A DNA stretch of 64,000 nucleotides, from NCBI GenBank assembly GCA_948146395.1, contig OX411546.1:20291158-20355157 (forward strand). The letters run 5' to 3'. The notes below the pieces were generated by a model, which searched no databases, was not told the origin of the DNA, and saw only the letters and a list, made by a program, of their open reading frames with translations. Origin of the DNA: Fragum whitleyi (taxonomy: Eukaryota; Mollusca; Bivalvia; Cardiida; Cardiidae). Shown one piece after another: positions 33,044 to 45,800 of this stretch (within the stretch, counting starts at the first letter, position 1; the number at the start of each line of letters is the position of its first letter). Both the position numbers and the translations under genes were made by a program.

Positions 33044-33871
33044 GAGGTAGTTCTTAATGATGGTCAGCATAAGCCTGTCCCTGAAGATGAACCAGTCCAA
33101 GAGCCTGAACCTGTCCCTGAACCAATCAAAGAGCCTGAACCTGTGCCTAAGTCTGAAGCTTTTCCTGAGGCTATACCTGTTCCTGAGTCTGAACCTATTC
33201 CTGAGTCTGTAGAACCTATTCCTGAGTCTGATGAACCTGTTCCTGAGTTTAATGAACCTGTTCCAGAGACTGAACCTGTTCCTGATGAACCTGTTACTGA
33301 GTCTCAACCTGTTCCTGAGGCTGAACCTATTCCTGAGTCTGTTGAACCTGTTCCTGAGTCTGATGAACTTGTTCCTGAGTTTAATGAACCTGTTCCTGAT
33401 GAACCTGTTACTGAGTCTGAACCTGTTCCTGAGTCTGAACCTGTTTCTGAGGCTGAACCTGTTCCTGAGACTGAACCTGTTCCTGAGTCTGTTGAACCTG
33501 TTCCTGAGTTTGATGAACCTGTTCCTGAATTTGATGAACTTGTTCCTGAGTCTGAACCTGTTTCTGAGGCTGCTCCAGAAGCTGAAATGGCTTATCCAGA
33601 ACCTGAAACTCAAGCTGAGATAGCCTCTGACTCGCATGAACCACAACAAGAAGAACTAGCCGAGCCTGAGCCAGAGCAAATTGAAGCAGAGAAACAGGAC
33701 AATTTGGCTGAGGAAGATCAGATGATTGAAGAACAGCCCCCAGCAGTGGTAAATGGTAATGGTCTTGATCAAGCTGCTCAAGATGGTCAAGAAGATGCTC
33801 CTGAAGCTATGGAGATGGAAAATATTGTTGAGGCAAAGAATTATGAACAACAACCTAAACAGAAGTCAGAG
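33044..33871 (+). CDS. BRCA1: BRCA1-like exon 1 here: Pro-Val-Pro-Glu repeat region
   Basis: Acceptor TTTCAG ends at 33043 and donor GTATGC begins at 33872; 276 codons, phase 0 at both ends. The first 180 or so codons are imperfect repeats of [11 protein letters not shown], encoded by an 18-base-type minisatellite (gaacctgttcctgagtct). The end is acidic and Gln-rich ([18 protein letters not shown]). It is a low-complexity acidic spacer with no folded domain. The frame is open on both strands because the repeat is low in complexity. That it belongs with the BRCT exons rests on matching phase and strand. Confidence 0.7.
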
Positions 33872-36800
33872 GTATGCACTGGCTTTTTTTGATATGGCTA
33901 ATCCAGATAGAATTTTTATTCAAATTCAACTATTAATAAAAAAAATAGCAGAAACAAAGCTGAAATTTTTCACCCTTTGCTCATTGGAACATTTTCTTTT
34001 GTTAATCTTGTCAAAGACGGGACGTATTATGGGATCACCCATGCTGTCCGGCGGTGTGCACTTCTTTGTCTGAAGCATACCTCTGTAACCTTATGTCCAA
34101 TTTACTTAAAAATTGGCCGTAATATTCTTCTCATTATGAGTGCAGTGAACATTTACTCTACCTGGCCTATTTTTTGAGTTATTGCCCTTTGTTGTTTTTC
34201 ATACTTGGATCTTGTTCGGAGCATATCTCTTGAAGTATGGTAACTATGATCATGAAACTTAATGGGTAGATAGATCTCACTTAAAGGAAATGCAGTGCAA
34301 AAAAAAGCAAAACTGTTATTGGCTTATATTTTGGGTTATTCCCTTAGTTGTTTTTAGCTAGGCTGTTTCCGAAGAAAACCTGAGGTATTGCTATAGCCTT
34401 CAGATCGTCGTCCTCATGCGAAAACTTTGACATTTTGTGATATCTTTTGTTCTACTGAAAGCATTTACTTGAAACTTGGCACACCTGTTCACCATCAAAA
34501 GAGCAACCTATACTATCGAGGGGGATAACTCTAGATGCATTTTGAACAAATTATGCCCCTTTTTCGACTTAGATTTTTTCCCACCATCCAGCGCTCAACA
34601 GCCGAGCCTAGGCACCCGTAGGCGGTGCTCTTGTTCATACTTTGATCTTGTCCGGAGCATATCCCTTGAAGTATAGTAGCAGTGTTTCCATTTACATAAA
34701 AAAATATTGAGTCCCAGGGACTCAGAGCCTTAGTTGAGTCCAATCAACTTTCGGTTCAGTCCAATTTTTTCTTCCACAAATCATCTTCAAATTAATTGTT
34801 GTACTTGAACGGGCTTAAAAGCCCTTTCCCAAACAAGGCCTAGTTTTGATATTCCCAGTAAAAGTGGCTTGGGGAAACATTAAAGTAAAAGAAGAAACTG
34901 CTAATAACAAGCATTTTCTCAAATTGCCTCAATGTTTTCTGAGATATTCTCAAGTTTTATACCTAAGTTATCACAAATTTTGTTATCTGCAGCAGCTTTC
35001 CTATTTGACCAACCCAAAATTTTGTTATAAAGAAATGTTTCTTGACATTATTTTCAAAAGTAAAATATTTACGGCAGCTCTTACAAGCAATGGAAAACCT
35101 TTCAACACTATACTAACACTGTGATATGTCATATGAAAATTGTCGTCTGCTTCATACCTGAAAGTCAGTGCAGCCCGTAGTAAAATTGTTCTTCTGCTTA
35201 ATTTTAAATACTGCACTTCATTCGAACATCTGACTCGTCTTTTATCATCCAGTCTTTGAACGCTGGATCAGCAAATCACTGGTCTTAAAAAGACTGCAAG
35301 TGTTTCTTCTACTTGGCTGGAGAAGCAATTATCATTTACAAAATGAAAGTAACAGTTGGTTTCCGGCTATCAAATTGCCCATAAAACAATATTTTAGACA
35401 GATCGGGTACCTGGCGATAAAGCGTGGATCCTAACAATCAAAACTTTTCAGTTAGATGCTGGCAAAGTCTATTTATAGTAACTTTGGAAAACCGGTGACC
35501 TTGCTTCAAATCTGTCATACTTTGAAACATTTTGGATTGCCTACAAGTTATCTGACGTTTCTGTGTAAGATTTATGATATACATTGTTTTTGCCACTCAT
35601 TTTATTTTGCCTCCCATGGACGCGGCGAATATTCAAATTTTGTGTCCGAGCTGAATTTCATGCATATACAGATACTTTTACGTAGTAAATGGAAACTCTG
35701 AGTAGCTATGATCAGGAATTTTCATGGATAGATATATCTCATCAAGGGGAAGTGCAGTGCAAAAGAACCATAACCAAACCTGACTTATTTAATGAGTTAT
35801 TGCCCTTTGTTGTTTTTCATACTAAGATCTTATCCGGAACATATCCCAAAAAGTAAAGGAGCTATGATCAGGAAATGTAAAGGTAGATATATCTCATCAA
35901 GGGCAAGTGCAGTGCAAAATAAACCATAACTATACCTGGCATATTTTTTTAGTTATTTCCCTTTGTTTTTTGTTTTTTTCATATTTGGATCTTGTTTTGA
36001 GCATATTTCTTGAAGTTTTTGAGCTATGGCAATGAAACTCGATGGGTAGATAGATCTCATCAAGGGTAGTGCAGTGCAATCATAACTCTACCTGGCTTAT
36101 TTTTTGAGTTATTGCCCTTATTTGCTTTTATACTTTGATCTTGTCTGGAGCATATCTCTAAAATCAATATTGTCGATATATTTTTATGCTGTGTCCACTT
36201 TCTATGAAATAAAAGAAAATTGTATGCAATTTCACCATTTTATACCAATCTTAAATTTTGTTGTCTGTGTGTGGCTATTTATAAAAGACAACTTCATATA
36301 CCTATTAACCTTTGCCCATCTGTCTGTTTACACAAATATGACAAAAAATATGCATTCAAAATTACCTCAGTGCTATTCAAACTCCCAGTTAATGACTTTT
36401 CTCAAGGTCATCCTTTTACCCTTATCAACCCTAAACATGAAAAATGAATGTGGAAACTTAACATTGGCTTTTTCTCTAAAAGAATTGGACATACAAAGCT
36501 CAAATTTGGTATTTAACCTTCTTTCAATGTTATTTATCTGTCCCATGCAATATTACCTTTCTCAAGGTCATTTATTAACCCTTGTCAACCCTTATTGTGA
36601 AAACTTAACATTGACCCTTCCTCTAAAAGTATTTAGGACACAAAGCTCAAATTTCATTTGTAACCTCCTTTCAATGATATTAAGGAAAAGGTCAAGGTCA
36701 TCAATGTAGATAAAGGTCAAATATCAATTAAGGTCATGATTTTAGAAAAATAGTCATTTTGGGGGCAGTTGTGTTTCACAAACACATCTTGTTTTATTAG

Positions 36801-39800
36801 CTCACCTGAGCACAACTTGCTCAAGGGGAGCTTTTAGGATCACCCTGACTCCGTGGTGCGTCCTGTGTCGTGAACTTTCTTAATACTTCTTCTGCTCCTG
36901 AACAGATTTGCCGATTTAAATGAAATTTTGCCAGAATGTTCCCTGGGTGACTCGATAAAAATTGTTCGCTAAATTTTGATTGGTCCATAAATATGGGCAT
37001 GGCAGGGCAGAGCTTATTTTGAGCCCGAAATCTTTGAACGACATCTCCTCCTGAACTCCTGAATCTCTGGGTGGATTTCAATGAATCTTACGCAGAATGT
37101 TCCTTGGTGACCTTTTCAAAAATTGTTCACAAAATTTTAATATGGGGGTGGCAGTTTGGGGCTTATTTTGAGCCTGAAATCTTTGAACCACATCTCCTCC
37201 TGAACCACAGGGCCGATTTCAATGAAACTTAATCAGGATGTTTTTTGGGTGACCCTTTTAAAAAATTGTTCACGAAATTTGGATTGGCCCATAAATATGG
37301 GCGTGGCAGGGCAGTTCTTATTTTGAGCCTGAAATCTTTGAAAGACATCTCATCCTTGAACCACTGGGCCGATTTAAATAAAACTTTACCAGATTGTTCC
37401 TTTGGTGACCCTTTTCAAAAATTGTTTGAGAAATAACACTTTGCCCATAAATATTGGCGTGGCAGGGGGTGGCTTATTTTGAGCCTGAAATCTTTTACAT
37501 CTCCGTCTGAACGTTTGGGCTGATTTCAATAAAGCCTTGACCTTTTATTTACATAGAAAAACCCTAACCCAAAAACTTTAACCTTGCTTATATTTTTTGA
37601 ATGATTTCACCCAGGGCCATTGTTACTTGAATTTCATTTCATCAATAATCTCTTGTTGCCATGGAAATGGAATTTCTGAAAAATGGCTGAAAATGGCCTT
37701 ATTATAAAAAAATTCTTCTCCACCCAAAACACTAGGCCAATCAAGCTGAAACTGCAGGGATGTTCCTTTGGTGAAGTTCTTGAAAAATTCTTAAAAGAAT
37801 TTCATTTCTTCAAAAACTTATTTCCATTGTAACCATAAGTCTGAAAAAGTACCGAAAATGGCAGAAAATCTTAGAAAAAAAATCTTCACCTCCAAAACCA
37901 TTAGGCCTATCAAGCTGCAATTTGGCAGGGATGATCTATGGGTTGAGCTCTTCAAAATTTGTTTAAAAAATTTCATTTTTTCAAAAACTCTTGTTTCCAT
38001 GGTAACGGAAAGGCTGAAAAAATGGCCTAAATTGCCAAAAGTCTTAGAACAAATTCTTTTCCTCCTTAACCATAAGGCAAAGCAATTTTAAAAGCTGCAA
38101 TGATGTTCTCAGCTTGGAGGTCTACTAAAGTTGTTAAAAGAATTTGCCATGGTAAGAGAAAAGTTGAAATTATATGAAAATTTAAAAAAACAAATTGCAG
38201 TAGGTTAAAATTAAACCACCCTAAATGTACATCAAACAAATTCTGGTATTCATAACATGGTTGACAAGTTATGAGTTTACTTACTCAAGTGAGTGATATA
38301 GGACCATCATGGTCCTCTTGTTTGGAATAATGAAAAAGATTCATAACATAATAGCAATGTGGTTGATAATTGGGAAGAACATACTGTATAAAAAAGAAAT
38401 GACACTGAGATATTCAAATGTTTTAAAACACTATTTCACAGGGTCAGTTTTAGCAATTTGTTAATCTATTCACTTGGTTGTCTGTTTCAAAGTCTGAAAT
38501 ACATGTATTTATTGATTCAAACATAACAGTGATTCATGTTGGTTCAGGTGAGCAATTTAGGACCATCATGGTCCTCTTGTTACTAATCCAGGATCACATC
38601 CGACTCCATCTTAGAATGTTTCCTGGAGTACTGAATTATTTTGCAATCAATGCTCAGTGAAATGACAATTTTGTAAGCTTGAAATTCAGCGCCTGAAGAG
38701 AAACTTCTACACTTTCTTTTTGCACAGACTGATGTATGCCTACTGACATCCTCAAACTTGTCAACCCAGGAGAAGGTTAGTAGTAGACAGCTTTAGCCTT
38801 GAAATTACAATTGGCGGGATCTGAGTATGGTACTGTTTTTTTCCCATGAATGCAGGACTGGTTTCCCTCAACAAGCTGTAATTGTATTGTTGTAAAATTC
38901 ATCATTTTGATCTAATTACCCGACAATCCCAAAAATTAAAGATGATCTTTCATTCTTCTTTGATCATTTGAAATGTTTTTAAATCCACTGGCAAAAGGCC
39001 AGTGAGCTATTGTCATGGCGGGGTGTCAAAAGTCCATGCATGCCTGCATGCACTTTTCTTTTAACATATTCCCCTCCTAAACCAATGAGGGGATTTTTGA
39101 TGAAACTTGGCTAGAATATTCCTTGGGTGAGCCTCTTTAAAGTTGTTTAAGAAATTTGCATTGACCCCCCTGTCCCCCCAACTATGAGCGTGGCAGGACA
39201 GGGCTTATTTTGAGCCTGAAATCTTTGAAAGACATCTCCTGAACCATTGGGCTGATTTTAATGAAACTTTACCAGAAGGTTCCATGGGTGACCCTCTTGT
39301 AAGATTGTTCCAGAAATTTAGATTGATCCCCAAATATGGGTGTGGCAGGGTGAGGCTAATTTTGAGCCTGAAATCTTTGAATGACATCTCCGTCTGAACC
39401 ATTGAGCTGATTTCAATGAAAGAGTACCAGAATGTTCCATGGATGACCCTTTTCTAAAGACTTTCAAGAATTTTGGATTAACCCCCAAATATGGGCGTGG
39501 CAGGGCGGGGCTTATTTTGAGTGGGAAATCTTTGAACGACATCTACTGAACCATTGAGCTGATTTCAATGAAAGTTTACCAGAATGCTCCTTTGTTGAAA
39601 AAAATTTATGTTCACAAAATTTTGATAGGCCCAAAAATAGTTTTCTTCCTTGTAATTTTACATATTATTTATTTGAGTTCATTTCTAATAGCTCAGTTTC
39701 AACTTGGAAAAAATTCCTTCTAAATGCTCGTGACTTTCACGACCTTCTATTTTCAATATCTCTCTGTTAAATTATGAGATATTTAAGTCAGCGGAGCAAT

Positions 39801-42800
39801 GCCTCCTTCAAGATCTATATTTAATGGTGCATCTAAAAAGTACTAGACACCTGTTGCCAGGTAAAAAAAAATCATTTACTTATTAAATATACAAATTGTT
39901 TATGTTTTGTCAACTTATTTTTAGCAAGCCGGGACTTAAAGTCGGGGGAACAGGTGTCTAGTACTATTTAAATGCACCATTAAATATAGATTGTGAAGGA
40001 GGCATTGTATAGCTTTCTCAAATAATAAATGTGGCTACGAGGTTCAAATATGTAACAAGACGCCCAAGAGGGCTTTTATTGCTCCACTTGCTTAAATATC
40101 GCATGATGTCACAGCCTTAGTGTCAGTGTCTCGTCCCGTCATGTCTTCACTTGAAAAACTTTTACCTGGTCTTTATCTCAGCCACTATTAGAGATACAGC
40201 CTTGATATTTCAAATATGGATACTTCTCGACAAGACCTAAGTGACTTTGACCTTGGGGTTTGACCTATCTTTAAAATAAATAACCTGGCCTATATATCAT
40301 GCACAATTATCCATAGACCCTTGATATTTCACCCATGGATACCTCCTGCCAAGGCCTTTCATTTGGGTCCTTGATCCTTGAGTTTGTGACCTTGGAGTTT
40401 GACCTGTTTTGGAAAAGTTAAGCTTTATTTGTGACAAGCTCCTGTAGAGCTTTTTTCCCCTCCACCTACAAAGTAATGGTGGGTATATTTGTTTCACCAT
40501 GTCTGTCCATCCATCTGTTCAAAGATCTTTTCAATTTTCGTTGCCGGACTCTTAACTGGAGAACCAAGCAACCTAGAATCAAGAAACTTAATACAAATGC
40601 TGCTTATGACCTAAGGAAGTGTCCTTTTGTTTTTGGATCAAAAAGGTCAAGGTTACAGTCAGCCTTTGTTTGATTTTCATTTCCGGACCAACTTTAGAAC
40701 CAAGCAACCTAGAATTATGAATCTTCATACAAATGCTGCTTACAAGGAAGTTTGGGGAGAGTGTGTATTAGTCTGCTTTGCAACAGTTTTAGTTGTTACA
40801 TTTTATTTTGGTTGCAAATTTCAGCTGCTTTTCTTTTTTTCAGATTGAGTATGCTACTTTTGTGGAGAAATTTGGTTTGAAGAAAACAGATATGGTCAGT
40901 TGTCTGACCACTCATGTCATTATAAAGACAGGTATGCCAAGCTTTATTTGGATTATGATGATTTACAAAAAAAATCAGGCCTGCAATTTCAATAACTATA
41001 CCCTTGCAAAATGAATGTTTTATTATCTCCTCGCAAAATGAATGTTTTATTATCCCCCTGCAAAATGAATGTTTTACTATAACCTGCAAAACAAATATTT
41101 TAGGGGGTATACTGGAATCAACCTGTCTGTGTCTGTCTGTCCATTGACAAAATACTTCTCCAGAACATATCTTTAAAATGCTAGTTTCTTCAAAATTGGT
41201 ACACTTCCAGATCTCATTGTTGGGAAGTGTTTTGTAAAGAACTTTTACTCTGCCATGCCCACTTTTAGAGTTATTGCACTTTGTTGGTTGTACCCACGCA
41301 TTTTTATCTGGAACATATAGTGTATGATTGCAGACAAGCGGTTGTTACATAATCGCTTTCTGGGAAGTTGTATGCTGTCATATACACAGTGCCACTAATT
41401 GATAAGACCCTTAGGAATTAGTTATCATCAATTTTTCCTTTACAGATGGTTGATTTTCACTGAAATACCACAAATAAGAAATTTGTCAATTCAATGTCCA
41501 ACTCACTTACTGAAAATTGCTTATTTTTACGGTAATGCACTGGAAACAATGGAAAAAGAAATTCAATTTAACAATGTCAAACTAGATTTATCTATATCTC
41601 CCAATGTGGATTTAGATTAAACAAAAGATTGGCAAGAATGTTTGGTTTTCGCAATCTTTCTACTGCGGAGAATTAGACGAAATGAAATATATTGCAGTCT
41701 GTCTGTAATAGTTACATTTACATCAAGCTTACTATCCATTTTATATGAATATGACATCTTTTTGTTAGAAAATTAAAAAAAAAACAAAAACAAAAACTTT
41801 CGATAATCACCCACATGGATGCCATTTCTTAACCAGATTCTTACCCTGATATGTTCAACCCCATAAATTTTGTATGTTTTTTTTTTTCATTTCAGAATTG
41901 AAATCAAGATAATTTCTATTGTTTCTGAATGAGGTCATAGAAATTGATATTGGAAATAAATATTACCAAAAAAAGAAAAAAAAAAAACTTGTAAAATCAA
42001 AGTACTGAAAGTCCTGTCACTGACTTCTCTTAACAAACAAGTTATCAACTTGTAAATTTGTTGAATTGTTATTGTAGAATAAAATAATGCTCTTGGAGAT
42101 AATTATTTTGGAAATAAGATATGGAAAAGGCTTTGTGAACACATTAGATCATAACTGTAATAGAATCTAGTTTTACTTATTTCATAGGCCTTCCTCAATC
42201 GTACAAAGACTTCCAAAGGATTTTAAAAATTCCTTATATACATAAACAGAGACCAATAAAAGCTGACAATACATGCAATACTGTCCTTGGACCTCTCAAA
42301 TACATGAGCATAACACAGCCTAAGTGCAGTTGATTTACTTTTCCATGACTTATTAGCTCACCTGAGCACATCATGCTCAAGGTGAGATTTCGTGATCATT
42401 GAATGTCCGTCGTGCGGAGCATAATATGTCTGTGATGGCTCTTATTTGTGCTAGAGCCAAGTCTTCTCTTACATTAAGTGTTTGATGTAGCTAAGTTTGA
42501 TTGTAATTTCTTACTTTAACAGAACCACCTGGTAGTCGTATGTGCGTAGGAAGGACAATGAAATACTTCCAAGGTATTGTGAATGGCTGTTGGATGTTAG
42601 ATTTAAAATGGATAACAGATTCTTTGGAACAAGGAAGACTTTTGTCAGAGGTTGGTTATTGTGAATTCTATTGCCTTACGACATATTCCCATTTATCATA
42701 GTGTATATGAATCCATATAGTTCAAGAATTGTTACGCCCACTTTTTAGCTCACCTGAGCACAAAGTACTCAAGGTGAGCTATTGTGATCATGCAATGTCC

Positions 42801-45800
42801 GTCGTCAGTCGGTTGTGTCCGTTATCCGTCTTGCGTCGTCCACAATTTCTTTAAACATCTCCTCCTCCTAAACCGATAGGCCAATCTTGATGAAACTTGG
42901 CAGGGATGTTCCTCGGGGCAAGCTCTACCAAAGTTGTTCAAATGAATGAAATCCACCCTTAACTTCCCCTTTACCCTTAAAAAAAAGGGTGAAAATAGGA
43001 AAATCTTTGAAAATCTTCTTCTTTGAAACTGGGAGGCAGACAGCTTTCATATTTGGTATTTAGCATCTAATGGAGCTCTACCAGGTTTGTTAGTATCAAG
43101 ACCCTGGGGTCATATTTGGGCTCCATCCGGGTGCAACCCTTTTTAAATAGAATCAAAGAGTGAAAATCTTTAAAAATCTTCTTCTCTGAAACCAGAAGGC
43201 AGACAGCTTTTCTATTTGGAATGTAGCATCACTTAGTGGAGCTCTACCAAGTTTATTCATATCAAGACCCTGGGGTCATATTTGGGCTTTGCCCAGGCAC
43301 ATCCCTTTTAGCACTTCTGAAGGGTAAAAAAAGGAAAATCTTCAAAAATCATCTTCTATGAAACCAGAAGGCAGACAGCTTTATTTTTTGGTATGCAGCA
43401 TCATCTAGAGGGCCTCTACCAAGTTTGTTTATATCAAGATCTTTGGGTCATATTTGGACTCCACCTTGGTGCATTCCTTTTAGCTTATCTGAGCCCAATG
43501 GGTGAAAATAGGATAATCTTCAGAAATCTTCTCTGAAACCAGGAGGCAGACAGCTTTCTTATTTGGTATGTAGCATCATCTAGTGGACCTCTACCAAGAT
43601 TTTTTCATATCAAGACCCTAGGCTCAAATTTGGGATCCATCCGGGCGCAACCCATTTTACCTAGAAACAAAGAGCGAAAAGGCATATCCTTCTTGCTCTT
43701 GGCTGAAAATATTCTATGGTATTGATCTTATGTAGAAATTATCTCTTTGTTGACCTCTGCTTATTTAATTAATGTGATGTCCCAGAGATCAAAGAGACTC
43801 AGGTGAGTGATCTAGGACCATCATGGTCCTCTTGTTTGAGTTTTTACCCTTTTATCCATGGATTCAGGGATCATTTTTTGGAGAGATATTGAGAGATTCT
43901 CGCATTTTTGGGCCAGAAATCTCATTGAAACAGGCTTCTTGAGAGAAAAATCTCGCAGCAAAAGTTAATCTAGTGAAAAATTTTGTTATAAAGGCAGTTA
44001 CAACTGTTTTGAGCTAAGTGATTGATTTGTCAAAAATTCTCTCCTAAAATTCTAAAATTTTCTCATTAGATTCAGCTAAACAAGATATTTTGCTATTTTT
44101 GGCCAGAATTATCCCTGTCAGGATTTGTGTCCGGAACATAACTCGTAAACCATTAGTGATAACAACTTCAAACTTGGTACACATATCGATCGCACTTTTA
44201 GGGAAGTGTCATGTAAAAGAACATTTACTCTTCCATGCCCTATTTTTTGAGTTATTGCCCTTTGCTGTTTTTTTGTCCAGAACATATCTTCTGAACCACA
44301 AGTGCTAGCGACTTTAAACTTTGTACACTTAAGTGTCTCATCCCTGTCCTGCATCCTGCGAAAACACTACTTTGTTGATTTAGACAGATTTAGAAAGTGA
44401 ATGTGAATTTTTAACTAAATTTAGATTAACAACATAATTTTTCTTTATCTTCAATTACGTTTTCAGGAGAGTTATGAAATACTTGGAGATGTGGAAATCG
44501 GGGAGACCCATGGCCCTTACAAGTCAAGGACTTGTAGCCGAAGCCTGTTCTCTGGAATGAAAATGAGTATACTTCAGCACTGTACTGACTTTCCCTACAG
44601 TAAGTTTGGTCATAGTCTTACTGACATTGATTTCGAAAATTGCTAAGAAACAGTCATTTTGGTGGAAGGTCCTTGCACAAGATCTAACTGTTAAATTATT
44701 TTTTGAAGAATTTGATGCATTAGACATCACCAACTTATTAGCATACCTGAGCACATCCTGCTCAAGCTGAGCTTTTGTGATCATTGCATTCCGTCCGTCT
44801 TACGTCGTCCATTGTCAGCCGTCAACAATTTAAGTTTCTACACTCTAGAGGCCATAAATATGGACCAATTATCATGGTACTTTGTCAGAATGTTTGCCAG
44901 GTCACAAGGATAATCCCTATTGAAAATAGGAAGGCTCCGTTCCATATCTCGTGAAATGGGGCTTTGATAACATTTTCTTGTTTTCACTCTAGAGACAACA
45001 AATATGGTCCATCATGTTACTTTGTCAGAATGTTCCCCAGGTCACAAGGATGAATCCTATTGAAAGTGGAAAGGATCCAAGCCATATCACGGGAAAGGGG
45101 CCTTAATAAAATTTCCTTGTTTATTCATTAGAGGCCACAAATAAGGTCCAATCTTCATGAAACTTGGTCAGAATGTTGGCTAGGTCACAAGGATGAACTC
45201 TATTGAAATTGGGAAGGATCTGTGCCATATCACACGAAAAGGGGCATTAATTACAATCTTCTTGTTAACATTCTAGGGGGCTACAAATATTGTCCAACCA
45301 TCATGAAACTTGGTCAGAATGTTGGTTTGGTCACAAGCATGAACGGTATTGAAAATGGAAAGGATCTATGTTGTATCACAGGAAAAGGGGCCTTAATGAC
45401 CATTTTCTTGTTTGCACTCTGAGGCTACAAATATGATCCAATCTTCTTGAAACTTTGTGAGCATGTTCATCAGGTCACAAAGATTAAATCTGAAATTGAA
45501 AATCGCAAGGGTCCATGCCATATCATGGGAAAAGGAGCCTTAATCACAATATTTGTCGCGTCGGACTGTCATTCTAGAGGTCCCGGGTTCGATCCCCGAC
45601 GGCAGCACTCATTCTTTCCGACTATTTGTCTCTCACCAATGGGTTGATAATCGTAGACCTATGTGAGATAGCAGCTGGAGGCTAGGAAAGAATGTGATGG
45701 TTGTACTGGTGAGAGAAATACCAGGGATCCATTGTTAGGTGCTCCAGCCGCCGCGATATAACTGAAATATTGTTGAAAGCGGCGTTAAACTCCATTCAAT

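Noticed and set aside
33017..33649. 210-codon open frame on the minus strand over the Pro-Glu exon
   Set aside because: It is the antisense of a low-complexity minisatellite (Arg-Asn-Arg-Phe repeats). The + strand has proper splice sites and matching phase.
36104..36709. 201-codon open frame
   Set aside because: It lies in HL-5/HL-4-type repeat core sequence, resembles no protein, and has no coding bias.
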